Source: JAHJBR01 sp040757035 (GTDB taxonomy: Archaea; Micrarchaeota; Micrarchaeia; Anstonellales; Bilamarchaeaceae). Taken from it: a DNA stretch of 13,470 bases. Made by a program: the position numbers and the translations under genes. Positions 5,487 through 13,350 of this stretch are shown in pieces. The stretch is taken from positions 1-13,470 of the forward strand of contig JBFLYM010000025.1 in assembly GCA_040757035.1 (NCBI GenBank). Reading direction: 5' to 3'. The notes under the pieces are model-generated. The model made no database searches. It saw nothing but the letters and a program-made list of their open reading frames with translations, and was not told the DNA's origin. Within the stretch, counting starts at the first letter, position 1. Each line of letters opens with the position of its first letter.

Positions 5487-6905
5487 ATGGGTCTAATAGA
5501 TGCCTTAGCATCAATATCGAAAAGTTTTCCAGAAGTAAAAAAACCAAACTATGCTGTCTCAATCCAGGAGAGGATAATGTGGACTGTTGGGGCATTAATA
5601 ATATTTTTTATAATGTATAATGTTACCGCGTTTGGAGTAAAACAAACAACCGAAATGGATTTTCTTCAAGTTATAACGGCCTCCAAAATAGGCTCGCTTC
5701 TTACTGTCGGTATAGGCCCAATCGTTCTTGCATCAATATTCCTTCAACTCTTCAAAGGCGCGGGTTTGATTAATCTCAATATGAATAGCGTAGAAGACAG
5801 AAAGAAATTCCATGAAGTACAAAAAGTGCTTGCATTAATGCTTGCTATTATTGAAGCAACGATTTTTGTTTCAACAGGAAAAACGATGCTTATAAATACC
5901 GAAACCTTGACGATTGCACTTGTGATTGCGCAGATTACAATAGGTGCAATGATTCTATTCTATCTTGATGAAACAATTTCTAAATACGGAATAGGAAGCG
6001 GGATAAGTCTTTTTATTGCGGCAGGCGTTTCATTAGCGATTTTGGGCGGCCTCTCAAATCTTATATTTGGTCAGAACGGAGTGACGCAAACTCTTGTAGA
6101 AAGAGGTGCAGACGCAATACCTGTTGCATTAATTGTTCTTCTTCCGTTTGTATTCACAATGATTGTTTTCTTTATTTGCGTTTATGCAGAAGGAATGAAA
6201 GTTGAAATTCCAGTTGCATATGAGGCGGTAAGAGGCATAATTCCAAAACTGCCTCTTAAATTTTTTTACGTTTCAAACATTCCAGTTATTTTTGCATCTG
6301 CGCTTTTGCTTAACATCCAACTTTTTGCAGCACCATTATTTATTGAACTCACAAAACAAAAATGGATGTATGGCGATCAAAATATTGTGCATTATATTGG
6401 TTATGTAGATGAAAATAACCGTGTTAGCGACGGTTTTATATATCTTATCACTCCAATCTATGCATACGGAGGAACACAAGCGCATTTTAATTTTGTTTTT
6501 AATCAAAGTACTCCAAAATTTGGGATTCCAGAATGGGTACATGCAATTGTATATCTTATCTTTTTGATATTTATCTGTATAATTTTCGGTTTGTTTTGGG
6601 CCGAAACAGGCAATATGGATGCAAAAAGCGTAGCCGACCAGCTCAATCAAGCAGGACTTCAAATTCCAGGATATCGGAGAGATCCGCGTTTGCTTGAAAA
6701 AGTTCTTGGAAGGTATATTTCGCCGCTAGTAATTATGAGTAGTGCTTCTGTTGGACTCCTTGCTGGTCTTGCGGATTTGACTGGCGCATTAGGAACAGGA
6801 ACAGGCATTTTACTTACTGTTGGTATTCTGTATAAAATGTATGAAGAATTTGAGAAACTTAAAGTGTTTGACATTTACCCGCAAATGTCAAAAATATTTA
6901 CATGA
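5487..6905 (+). CDS. secY: Preprotein translocase channel subunit SecY (Sec61 alpha)
   Basis: It forms the protein-conducting channel of the cytoplasmic membrane with SecE and Sec61-beta. The 472-aa product shows the family pattern of about ten hydrophobic segments. It has an N-terminal amphipathic helix (MGLIDALASISKSFPEVKKP), the first transmembrane segment around residues 32-50, and the cytoplasmic archaeal signature IPGYRRDPRLLEKVLGRYI near 392-410, followed by the last two segments. The start is supported by a Shine-Dalgarno at 5478-5482. It heads the conserved archaeal block secY-adkA-Oxa1-like-rpl34e-cmk-rpl14e-cbf5, where it usually follows ribosomal protein L15; here that upstream partner is replaced by pyk and the 23S gene. 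Confidence 0.97.
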   Translation: MGLIDALASISKSFPEVKKPNYAVSIQERIMWTVGALIIFFIMYNVTAFGVKQTTEMDFLQVITASKIGSLLTVGIGPIVLASIFLQLFKGAGLINLNMNSVEDRKKFHEVQKVLALMLAIIEATIFVSTGKTMLINTETLTIALVIAQITIGAMILFYLDETISKYGIGSGISLFIAAGVSLAILGGLSNLIFGQNGVTQTLVERGADAIPVALIVLLPFVFTMIVFFICVYAEGMKVEIPVAYEAVRGIIPKLPLKFFYVSNIPVIFASALLLNIQLFAAPLFIELTKQKWMYGDQNIVHYIGYVDENNRVSDGFIYLITPIYAYGGTQAHFNFVFNQSTPKFGIPEWVHAIVYLIFLIFICIIFGLFWAETGNMDAKSVADQLNQAGLQIPGYRRDPRLLEKVLGRYISPLVIMSSASVGLLAGLADLTGALGTGTGILLTVGILYKMYEEFEKLKVFDIYPQMSKIFT

Positions 6906-6952
6906 ATATACCTACATAAATATAACAAACCAATAAAATATCTGGGAATTTT

Positions 6953-7498
6953 ATGATAATAGTTATGGGTGTGCCAGGTGTCGGAAAAAGTTCTGTTCTT
7001 GACGGAGTAAAACGACTAAAATCAGAATATAAAATAATAAATTATGGCGACCTCATGCTTGGAATATTCAAGGAAAAGTATAGGCTTCAAAATAGAGATG
7101 AAATCCGTCGGGCATCAATTGTGCAGCAAAAAGCAGTGCAAAAAGCAGTTGCGCTCAAGCTATCAAAAATGAGCGGAAAAACCGTGCTTGATACACATTG
7201 TTCAATCCAAACAGCAAATGGCTATCTTCCTGGCCTTCCGTTTGATTTGTTGAAAAAACTTAAAGTTGAACGCTTAATCCTGATTTCGGCGCCAATTGAC
7301 GAAATATATCAGCGAAGGAAAAATGATATTACGCGCACGCGGGAAGTTAGCAAAGAAGAAATGGTTGAGCATGAAAAAATAAATTACGCTTATTTGGCCG
7401 CATATTCTGCGTTCTGCGGTGCTCCAGCAAGCATAATATTAAACTGTAATCATAAACTTCAAGAAGCAATTAAAAAAATCGCTTCTTTTTTAGATTAA
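6953..7498 (+). CDS. adkA: Archaeal-type adenylate kinase
   Basis: It interconverts ATP + AMP and 2 ADP, keeping the adenylate pool balanced. The product has 181 aa, close to the roughly 190 aa of the archaeal AdkA family, which is distinct from bacterial Adk. The P-loop G-V-P-G-V-G-K-S is at residues 6-13. DTHCSIQT (about 81-88) precedes the mobile-lid region RRKNDITRTREVS (about 121-133), where arginines contact phosphates. The position directly after secY is the standard archaeal arrangement. A TATA-like CATAAATATA near 6914-6923 lies about 35 nt upstream of the ATG, so an internal promoter is possible. Confidence 0.93.
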   Translation: MIIVMGVPGVGKSSVLDGVKRLKSEYKIINYGDLMLGIFKEKYRLQNRDEIRRASIVQQKAVQKAVALKLSKMSGKTVLDTHCSIQTANGYLPGLPFDLLKKLKVERLILISAPIDEIYQRRKNDITRTREVSKEEMVEHEKINYAYLAAYSAFCGAPASIILNCNHKLQEAIKKIASFLD

Positions 7499-7567
7499 TG
7501 AATAACGATTAATGAGCAATATATTTGTTAACTACCATCGGATGATATATGCTAAAAATATTGATAA

Positions 7568-7585
7568 AATAATATATAATATATA
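7568..7585 (+). promoter_or_regulatory. AT-rich TATA element before the Oxa1/EMC3-like gene
   Basis: AATATATAATATATACG-type sequence lies 12-29 nt upstream of the ATG at 7597. With a normal archaeal TATA-to-start distance of about 25 nt this gives a leaderless or very short-leader transcript. Confidence 0.4.
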
Positions 7586-7596
7586 CGCTGATTTCT

Positions 7597-8439
7597 ATGG
7601 ACATTAGTCTTTACCTTTATTTTGTGACTGCGCTTTCGGCAGTTTATATTGTTCTAATTCGCATAATTCAATCCAAACTTATTGATCCGAATATGACAAA
7701 AAATATCCAAGAAAAATCTAAACAGATAAATGCGCTTTATAAGGAAGCAATGAAAAGCAATAATCGGCACAAAATGGACGAAATATCCAAAATGAACGAC
7801 GCTCTTATGCCTATGATGAACGCAATGTTAATTGGTCAGGTGAAGCTCATGGTCGTTATACTCACAATCTTTTTTGCATTTACCTGGATAATAAACTACA
7901 CAGATCCCACATTAACAGATGATTTTTCATTAAATCTTAGCAAAGTTAGCAAAATTAGCAAGGATAACGGTGAAAGTGATGAAAGTAATGAAAATAACAG
8001 CAGCAGCGATAATGTATATTCAGGTTCATTTATTCTTAAAAATGCTGAAATTACATCGCCGGGTTTTTGGTATGTAACTGTTAATGCATATAATGGGGGG
8101 AATGAAATAGCAATGAATCAAACGGTATTTTTTATCGGACAAAAAATTAGTGAACCCTTATGGATTCAAGCAAAAGCGTCTGAAATGCCAGTACATACAA
8201 ACAAAGAAGTATATTCTTTAAATGACAATGTCACGGTTTACGCAAATGCTCCAAGCAATGCGCACAACGTAGTTGCAACATTCAACTCAGGTACTCGTTT
8301 TTATGTTGATTTGCCAGTCACAATACCTTTAATAAATCTTCGTAGGATTTATGATTCACAAAGTTGGTTCATCTTTTCTGCAGTGATATTAGGATTGCTA
8401 ATTACCCCTTTGGTTTCATTAATTAAAAACTTTAAATGA
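7597..8439 (+). CDS. Archaeal Oxa1/EMC3/TMCO1-superfamily membrane insertase (DUF106) with a large extracytoplasmic insert
   Basis: Its probable role is insertion of membrane proteins alongside SecY. The three-helix layout fits the archaeal YidC-like (DUF106) family: transmembrane segment 1 about residues 5-25; a charged cytoplasmic helical hairpin 30-70 with the DALMPMMNAMLIGQ motif; segment 2 about 82-100; segment 3 about 254-275, preceded by FYVDLPVTIPLINLRRIYDSQSW. The product has 280 aa, while family members are usually about 170-200. The excess is at residues 103-240: a Ser/Asn/Glu-rich linker (105-138), then about 100 residues of alternating beta pattern with many aromatics (GFWYVTVNAYNGG, EVYSLNDNVTVYA), resembling an Ig-like fold outside the cell. 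Linkage to secY supports the assignment. The domain reading is by eye only. Confidence 0.8.
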   Translation: MDISLYLYFVTALSAVYIVLIRIIQSKLIDPNMTKNIQEKSKQINALYKEAMKSNNRHKMDEISKMNDALMPMMNAMLIGQVKLMVVILTIFFAFTWIINYTDPTLTDDFSLNLSKVSKISKDNGESDESNENNSSSDNVYSGSFILKNAEITSPGFWYVTVNAYNGGNEIAMNQTVFFIGQKISEPLWIQAKASEMPVHTNKEVYSLNDNVTVYANAPSNAHNVVATFNSGTRFYVDLPVTIPLINLRRIYDSQSWFIFSAVILGLLITPLVSLIKNFK

Positions 8440-8443
8440 GGTG
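8438..8443 (+). promoter_or_regulatory. Shine-Dalgarno deciding the L34e start
   Basis: GAGGTG lies 8 nt before ATG 8452 but only 2 nt before the in-frame TTG 8446, favouring the ATG. It overlaps the stop codon of the preceding gene, implying translational coupling. Confidence 0.7.
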
Positions 8444-8451
8444 CCTTGAGT

Positions 8452-8769
8452 ATGCCATTGCCAAAAAATCGTTCAAAAAAATATAAAAAAATTGCAAGAA
8501 AAACTTCGCATGGAACGAAAGTTGTTTTTATAAAAAGAAAGGTAAAATTAAGAGTTTCGTGTGCAATTTGCAAGAAACAACTCACAGGAATAAAATTTGG
8601 TTCTAAAACCGAAAAATCTGTTTCAAGAAAGTTTGGCGGTTGTTTATGCCATGCATGTTCTGTACGCATAATAAAAGATGCTTCGCGAATAGCAGAGGGA
8701 ATAAAAAGTATAGACAATGTTGATCTTATATATAAAAATTACGTTGAACGATTACTAAAGAAAGAATGA
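8452..8769 (+). CDS. rpl34e: Large-subunit ribosomal protein L34e (eL34)
   Basis: A zinc-binding protein of the archaeal/eukaryotic 50S/60S subunit, 105 aa. After a very basic N-terminus (PLPKNRSKKYKKIARKTSHG) come two cysteine pairs, C-A-I-C (residues 37-40) and C-H-A-C (about 65-68), which form the family zinc site. The GIKFGSK and SRKFGG stretches and the basic C-terminal helix also fit. It sits 12 nt after the insertase gene stop and 6 nt before cytidylate kinase, as expected inside this conserved archaeal operon. Confidence 0.92.
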   Translation: MPLPKNRSKKYKKIARKTSHGTKVVFIKRKVKLRVSCAICKKQLTGIKFGSKTEKSVSRKFGGCLCHACSVRIIKDASRIAEGIKSIDNVDLIYKNYVERLLKKE

Positions 8770-8775
8770 TAGAAT

Positions 8776-9306
8776 ATGATAGTTGCTATAGCTGGTTTTG
8801 GAGGAACTGGCAAAACAACATTGGGTAATGCATTAGCGCGAAAACTTAAATATAGATTAATTTCACCTTCATTTAAAATTCTTGCTAAAAAAAGGGGAAT
8901 TTCTTTGATGGAATTCCAAAAAGAAGCTGAAAAAGACAAAAACATAGATTTAAAATTTGACGCATATCTAAAAAGCGAGGCAAAAAAAGGCAACTGCATA
9001 ATCACGACCTGGTTAGGTCCATGGATAGTAAACGCAGATTTGCGTATATGGTTATTTGCACCTATTGAAATAAGAGCAAAACGCGTTGCAAAACGCGATA
9101 ACATTTCAATTCATGAAGCAAGAGACCTATTAAAGAAACGCGAAAATCAAAATCGCAAGCGCTATCTTAAACTTTATAATATAGATATATTTGACACAAA
9201 TATTTTCGATATTTCGTTCAATTCTGCCAAATTTTCTCCTAAAGAAATGGTGGATATTATAATGAAACTAAGAAATAATATAAGAGATAATAAAACAAAG
9301 CGGTGA
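8776..9306 (+). CDS. cmk: Cytidylate kinase (archaeal type)
   Basis: It phosphorylates CMP/dCMP to the diphosphate using ATP. It has 176 aa, the short archaeal form. The P-loop G-F-G-G-T-G-K-T-T spans residues 7-15. DLKFDAYL (about 57-64) and TTWLGPWIVNADLRIWL (about 75-91) follow the pattern of the nucleoside-monophosphate binding strand, where archaeal Cmk typically has G-R-L-A-G; here the residues are G-P-W-I, a mild departure. The Arg-rich lid RAKRVAKRDN and KKRENQNRKRY follow. The stop TGA overlaps the ATGs of the next gene, so the two are probably translationally coupled. A distant possibility is another small NMP kinase, but operon position supports Cmk. Confidence 0.88.
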   Translation: MIVAIAGFGGTGKTTLGNALARKLKYRLISPSFKILAKKRGISLMEFQKEAEKDKNIDLKFDAYLKSEAKKGNCIITTWLGPWIVNADLRIWLFAPIEIRAKRVAKRDNISIHEARDLLKKRENQNRKRYLKLYNIDIFDTNIFDISFNSAKFSPKEMVDIIMKLRNNIRDNKTKR

Positions 9307-9311
9307 TGCTA

Positions 9312-9485
9312 ATGAGTGCAATAGAAGTAGGGAGAGTGTGCACAAAAAAAAGAGGTGCTGATGCTGGAAATGAAGTTATAATCACAGATATTATTGATGA
9401 TAATTTTGTAATAATAAAAAATAAAAAAGGAAAGGAAAGCAAATGTTCTGTTCTTCATCTTGAACCCAGTTCGAAACAAGTATAA
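9312..9485 (+). CDS. rpl14e: Large-subunit ribosomal protein L14e (eL14), short form
   Basis: A KOW/SH3-like ribosomal protein of archaea and eukaryotes. The sequence SAIEVGRVCTKKRGADAGNE, then IITDIIDDNFVIIKN and CSVLHLEPS, follows the L14e pattern closely over its whole length. At 57 aa it is shorter than most archaeal members (about 75-95 aa) and ends soon after the LHLEP motif. Start choice: a GTG at 9303 and ATGs at 9306 and 9312 are in frame; homology begins at MSAIEVGR (9312), preceded by GGTGAT at 9302-9307. Only a few nucleotides separate it from cmk. Confidence 0.9.
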   Translation: MSAIEVGRVCTKKRGADAGNEVIITDIIDDNFVIIKNKKGKESKCSVLHLEPSSKQV

Positions 9486-9515
9486 AAAGTAAAAAATAGA
9501 AAGTAAAAAATAAAT

Positions 9516-9527
9516 TGTATATATATG
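9516..9527 (+). promoter_or_regulatory. TATA box for cbf5
   Basis: TGTATATATATG-type sequence lies about 25 nt upstream of GTG 9545. It sits inside the longest open frame and so argues that translation starts downstream, at 9545 or a nearby GTG, on a leaderless mRNA. Confidence 0.45.
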
Positions 9528-9544
9528 TTGCATGTATAATTCGC

Positions 9545-10432
9545 GTGGTGTTAGTGCAAACAATAGAAGAGCTTCTTGATTCAGGAATAATTATAATTGA
9601 TAAACCGCCAAAATTGACAAGCCATGAAATAACTTCTTTAGTGAAAAAAATTACAGGTGCAAAAAGAACCGGACATGCTGGAACGCTAGATCCAAATGTA
9701 AGCGGAGTTCTTCCAATTGCGTTCGGTCGTGCAACCAAACTTTTGAGATACATTGTAGCAAAAGACAAAATTTATGTTGGCATAATCAAGTTTAAAATTG
9801 AACAGCCAAAAGAAAAAATACTCGCGCTTTTCAAAAAATTTGAAGGCGAAATAATTCAAACTCCTCCTAAAATCAGTGCGGTTCGCAAGATTCCGCGTAA
9901 GCGTGTTGTTCATTACATAAAATTTCTTGAACAAAATGGAAAACTCGTACTTTTTGAAACAAAAACACAGGCTGGTACTTATGTAAGAGCGCTCTGCGAT
10001 GATATAGGTAAGCTTATTGGAGGCGCAAGAATGGAAGAATTACGTCGTATTGCAGTTGGAGATATTTTGGAAAAACAAGCAATAAAAATGCAGGATCTTT
10101 ACGATGCAGTATTTATGTGGAAAGTTAGAAAGAATGAAGAAACATTGCGAACTATTTTACATCCTGTTGAAAAATATTTAAAAAATTATAAAAAAATATT
10201 TGTAAGAGCTTCTGCAGTCGGTCCTCTTTTAAATGGTGCGCAACTTGCGGTTCCTGGAATACTCAAACTTGAAAATTTCGCAAAAGAGGAACATGTTGTT
10301 TTTTATTCAGAAAAAAATGAATTCATCGGTGTTGGTACAGCTCTTTTTTCATCAGAAGAAATAAAAAAAATGAATAGCGGTATTGTAGTGAAAACTGAGC
10401 GTATTCATGGAATTATTCAAAAAGACCACTGA
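9545..10432 (+). CDS. cbf5: tRNA/rRNA pseudouridine synthase Cbf5 (dyskerin/TruB family)
   Basis: The catalytic subunit of archaeal H/ACA RNPs, with Nop10, Gar1 and L7Ae; it also makes Psi55 in tRNA. From GTG 9545 it is 295 aa, somewhat shorter than the usual 330 or so. IIIIDKPPKLTSHEI (residues 15-29) and the catalytic loop GHAGTLDPNVSGVL (Asp49) are intact, followed by the thumb/TPP stretch QTPPKISAVRK and AGTYVRALCDDIG (about 144-156). A PUA domain occupies the last 80 or so residues (KIFVRASAVGPLLNGAQLAVPGI). The 60-nt gap and a TATA box suggest its own promoter. TTG 9515 and GTG 9548/9554 are alternative starts. The neighbouring 23S gene carries an intron in H69, a pseudouridine-rich helix in many organisms. 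Confidence 0.92.
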   Translation: MVLVQTIEELLDSGIIIIDKPPKLTSHEITSLVKKITGAKRTGHAGTLDPNVSGVLPIAFGRATKLLRYIVAKDKIYVGIIKFKIEQPKEKILALFKKFEGEIIQTPPKISAVRKIPRKRVVHYIKFLEQNGKLVLFETKTQAGTYVRALCDDIGKLIGGARMEELRRIAVGDILEKQAIKMQDLYDAVFMWKVRKNEETLRTILHPVEKYLKNYKKIFVRASAVGPLLNGAQLAVPGILKLENFAKEEHVVFYSEKNEFIGVGTALFSSEEIKKMNSGIVVKTERIHGIIQKDH

Positions 10433-10503
10433 TTTGGAATCAAGGGAAGTGTTGAAATTTTTTCTTTGGTGGAAATAAATTCATCGCTGAACAAATACCA
10501 AGG

Positions 10504-10512
10504 TTTATAAAC
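10504..10512 (+). promoter_or_regulatory. TATA box candidate for the ATPase gene
   Basis: TTTATAAAC lies about 50 nt before ATG 10560 within an AT-rich spacer (10433-10559). A second AT-rich stretch, AAATTATACT (10524-10533), would fit a leaderless start better. Nothing else is recognisable in this spacer. Confidence 0.35.
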
Positions 10513-10559
10513 TGTATATTTTAAATTATACTAATTCAAATTATACAAAAAATGATGCT

Positions 10560-11891
10560 ATGTTTATTGACAGAGAAACTGAAAAGGTAGAATTATCTAA
10601 ATTAATGAATTCAAAAAAGTTCGAATTCGGCGTACTATATGGTAGGAGGAGAATAGGGAAAACTAGGTTAATTTTAGAGGTATTGAAAAAGACAAATTAC
10701 ATTTATTACTTAGCTGTGGAAAAAAACAACTTGCCTATCTTCATTTCCACAGTGGCAAAAAAACTCCCAGAAGCACTCAAACTGAAGGAAAATTGGGAGG
10801 TTGTTCTTGACTTTCTAAAGAACAGGACAGACGCTTTGGTTATAGATGAATTCCAGAATTTAATAAAAGAAGATAAGACTATCTTATCAGTGTTTCAACG
10901 AATAATAGACACTAATCTTAAGAACGGTCGCCTCAAACTCTTCATACTTGGATCCTCTGTTTCTATGATCTCTTCCCATGTGTTGCAGTACAAAAGCCCA
11001 TTATATGGCCGCAAAACAATGTCCAAAAAAATCCAAACAATAGGTTTTTTTGATATTAACGAGTTTTTCCCAAAAAGCACTATTGAAGAGCGGATCATGA
11101 TATACGGCTTTGCCGATGGCATACCATATTATCTTGAAAAAATCAAGGGCAGCTTTTGGGAATGGTTAGAGGGTGAGCTTGCGCACCCAACTTTTATCAA
11201 AGACGAGCTTGATTTTATACTTAAATACGAGTTTGAAGATCTCGGAACTTACAAAACAATTCTAGAGGCGATAGCTTATGGCAAAACAACTATTGGTGAA
11301 ATAAAAAATTATTGCAAGATGCAGCGCACTGACATTAGTCCTTACTTATCCAAATTGATGGATACAGAGTTCATATATCGCGAAATTCCAATTACTGATT
11401 CGATACTCTCCAAGATGGGAAGATATTACATAAAAGACCAGTTTATTGCCTTTTGGTTCAAGTACATTTACCCAAACCTAAGTAGTATAGAAGAAGGCAT
11501 TTATCGTGTCAGCAATATCAAGGATATCTATTCGGTTTATACAGGCTTTGTTTTTGAGAAAATCTGCAAACAATTCATAATACGACAAATAAAGAAAGGA
11601 AAATGGAGCTATGTCAAAATAGGAAAATGGTGGTACAAGGATAACGAGATAGACATAGTTGCGATAGATGAAAAGAAGAGCGAAGTTTTATTCGCTGAAT
11701 GTAAATGGCAGGATAATGTAGATGCGAACATAGTTTTAGAGAAACTGACGGAGAAAATACAGTGCATCCAATGGCGTAAAAGAAAGAGGAAGGAAAAATA
11801 CGTTATTTTTGCAAAATCATTTATACGCAAGAAAAAGATGGGAAGCGATGTTCTTCTCTACGACTTGAAGGATCTCGAAGGAAATATATAA
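10560..11891 (+). CDS. Archaeal ATPase (AAA/STAND-like) with C-terminal DUF234 nuclease-like domain
   Basis: The protein has 443 aa. The Walker A motif G-R-R-R-I-G-K-T is at residues 28-35 and Walker B LVIDEFQN at 93-100, with the sensor-like FILGSSVSMI later and the GRKTMSKKIQTIGFFDINEFFP segment typical of this family. A winged-helix region (about 240-285: TIGEIKNYCKM...ISPYLSKLMDTEFIYR) follows. The C-terminal DUF234 part holds NEIDIVAI (Asp365) and FAECKW (Glu380, Lys382), a PD-(D/E)xK-like active-site pattern. Such ATPases occur in many archaea, often near mobile regions, and their role is unclear; DNA-related defence or toxin functions have been suggested. It stands alone between two promoters. 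Its P-loop uses AGG/AGA arginine codons, unlike the CGC-rich neighbours, which weakly hints at acquisition. Confidence 0.85.
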   Translation: MFIDRETEKVELSKLMNSKKFEFGVLYGRRRIGKTRLILEVLKKTNYIYYLAVEKNNLPIFISTVAKKLPEALKLKENWEVVLDFLKNRTDALVIDEFQNLIKEDKTILSVFQRIIDTNLKNGRLKLFILGSSVSMISSHVLQYKSPLYGRKTMSKKIQTIGFFDINEFFPKSTIEERIMIYGFADGIPYYLEKIKGSFWEWLEGELAHPTFIKDELDFILKYEFEDLGTYKTILEAIAYGKTTIGEIKNYCKMQRTDISPYLSKLMDTEFIYREIPITDSILSKMGRYYIKDQFIAFWFKYIYPNLSSIEEGIYRVSNIKDIYSVYTGFVFEKICKQFIIRQIKKGKWSYVKIGKWWYKDNEIDIVAIDEKKSEVLFAECKWQDNVDANIVLEKLTEKIQCIQWRKRKRKEKYVIFAKSFIRKKKMGSDVLLYDLKDLEGNI

Positions 11892-11996
11892 GTTCTTTTT
11901 ACACTGTATTTCTCTATGTTTCCTAGTATATCTCTTGGTAATAAGCTTTAAACTGCGAAGCTTTAATCTACGCTATTTGCCGAAGCGAATTCCGTT

Positions 11997-12008
11997 AAAT
12001 TTATAAAT
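11997..12008 (+). promoter_or_regulatory. TATA box of the aminotransferase gene
   Basis: AAATTTATAAAT is a strong archaeal TATA match centred about 30 nt before ATG 12032, indicating a leaderless or very short-leader mRNA. The rest of 11892-11996 shows only a small direct repeat of the AAGCTTTAA type (11943-11974). Confidence 0.6.
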
Positions 12009-12031
12009 CTAATTTTTGCAACGAATAAGAT

Positions 12032-13159
12032 ATGTTATCACAAGCCAAGAGAATTGCTAACATAGAGATGGGATTCGCGAAATTTTTTTCTTTGCGCACT
12101 TCTGACATGATTGATCTTAGCGTTGGTGAACCGGGTTTTGATACACCTGCACATATAAAAGAAGCCGCATATAAGGCAATGACGCGGACAAATATAAGAT
12201 ATGCTCCTCCATTGGGTAACGACGATCTGCGCGAACTTATATCGCAAAAGTATAAAGACGAGTATAATGTTGATTCTTCAAAAAACAACGTAATGATAAG
12301 CCATGGCGCAAAGGGCGTTATTTATGCGCTTATGCAAAGCCTTATTCAAAAAGGAGATGAAGTAATAGTGCAAGATCCTGGTTGGATTTCTTATACAGAA
12401 ATAGTAAAACTTGCAGAAGGAAAGGTTATTCCGGCAAACGCAAATAGTGCCGATGAATTCGTGATTGATGTTGAAAAAAAGATAACCTCGCGTACGAAAA
12501 TGGTTATTTTTTCAACTCCGTGTAATCCTACCGGAGAAATCTATAATGAACGAGCTCTCAAAAAGCTTGCAGAAATAGCAAAAGAAAACAACGTTCTTAT
12601 AGTAAGCGATGAACCATATCATAAAATAATTTTTGACCAAGCCAAGCATGTTTCATTGGGAAAGTTCGGACTTGAAAACATCGCGGTAATTAATAGTTTT
12701 TCAAAGACCTATGCAATGAGTGGTTGGAGGATAGGCTACATAATTGCTGAAAATTATATCGTAAAAGGTATGGAAAAAATACAATTGCACCAAAGTACTT
12801 CGGTTGCGCCGTTTACTCAAGATGCAGCGAAGCATGCGCTCTTATATGATGTACAAGGTGTGGAAGAACGAAGACAGATTTATAAGAAAAGAAGGGATTT
12901 GTTTGTCAATTCGCTTTCAAAAAAACTGAATGGAACTATACCTGCAGCAACATTTTACTATTTCGCAAGAACAAACGCACTTGGGATAAGTGGAAAAAAA
13001 CTTGTAGAAAAACTTATAGAAAAAAAAGTGCTTGCGGTCCCAGGTTATCTTTTTGGAGAAAACGCGCTAAATGCTATACGATTTTCATTCGCAAAACCCG
13101 AAAATGACATTAAAGCTGGGGTTGAACGAATAAATGAAGTTGTGGAAAATTTATACTAA
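12032..13159 (+). CDS. Class I/II PLP-dependent aminotransferase (aspartate aminotransferase-like)
   Basis: It transfers amino groups between an amino acid and a 2-oxoacid; aspartate or aromatic amino acids are the likely substrates, but the sequence does not settle which. It has 375 aa, normal for fold-type I subgroup I-gamma. LSVGEPGFDTPAHIK (about 30-44), the IRYAPPLGNDDLRELI N-terminal motif, STPCNPTGEIYN (PLP-contacting Asn), VSDEPYHKI (Asp pairing with the PLP nitrogen, then Tyr), the PLP-lysine motif NSFSKTYAMSGWRIGYI (Lys225) and the C-terminal IRFSFA arginine are all present. It stands alone with its own TATA box, ahead of a tRNA gene. No biosynthetic partner genes are nearby. Confidence 0.93.
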   Translation: MLSQAKRIANIEMGFAKFFSLRTSDMIDLSVGEPGFDTPAHIKEAAYKAMTRTNIRYAPPLGNDDLRELISQKYKDEYNVDSSKNNVMISHGAKGVIYALMQSLIQKGDEVIVQDPGWISYTEIVKLAEGKVIPANANSADEFVIDVEKKITSRTKMVIFSTPCNPTGEIYNERALKKLAEIAKENNVLIVSDEPYHKIIFDQAKHVSLGKFGLENIAVINSFSKTYAMSGWRIGYIIAENYIVKGMEKIQLHQSTSVAPFTQDAAKHALLYDVQGVEERRQIYKKRRDLFVNSLSKKLNGTIPAATFYYFARTNALGISGKKLVEKLIEKKVLAVPGYLFGENALNAIRFSFAKPENDIKAGVERINEVVENLY

Positions 13160-13179
13160 TTTTACATATTAAGATATCT

Positions 13180-13188
13180 TTTTAAGTC
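13180..13188 (+). promoter_or_regulatory. TATA-like element for tRNA-Arg
   Basis: TTTTTAAGT lies about 25 nt before the tRNA 5' end at 13210, the right distance for an archaeal tRNA promoter. Confidence 0.35.
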
Positions 13189-13248
13189 TTCTATCTAAAG
13201 TAATTCTATGGACCCGTAGCGCAGTTTGGATAGCGCGGCAGCCTTCTA

Positions 13249-13328
13249 ATCCTTTTCTTTCCTTAGATAGTTTTTCTTTGTAAAATTCTCTAAAGAAGAG
13301 CCTATTAAAAAGGAAAAAAAGATAAGTG
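13249..13328 (+). other. tRNA-Arg anticodon-loop intron (37/38), 80 nt
   Basis: It occupies the canonical archaeal intron site. The BHB has outer helix = anticodon stem; central CTTC (13243-13246) with TAAG (13323-13326), three of four pairs; bulges TAA (13247-13249) and TGA (13327-13329); and a pyrimidine/purine-rich inner helix (UC...UUUU with AAAA...GA). Splicing restores a 7-nt anticodon loop CTTCTAA. Confidence 0.85.
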
Positions 13329-13350
13329 AGCTGTAGGTCGCGAGTTCAAA

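Noticed and set aside
9257..9768. Minus-strand open frames at 9257-9442, 9309-9563 and 9391-9768
   Set aside because: They are antisense shadows of cmk, L14e and cbf5, which have clear family motifs on the plus strand.
13160..13209. An additional small gene between the aminotransferase and the tRNA
   Set aside because: The 50-nt spacer has no start codon with a usable frame and contains only a TATA-like element.
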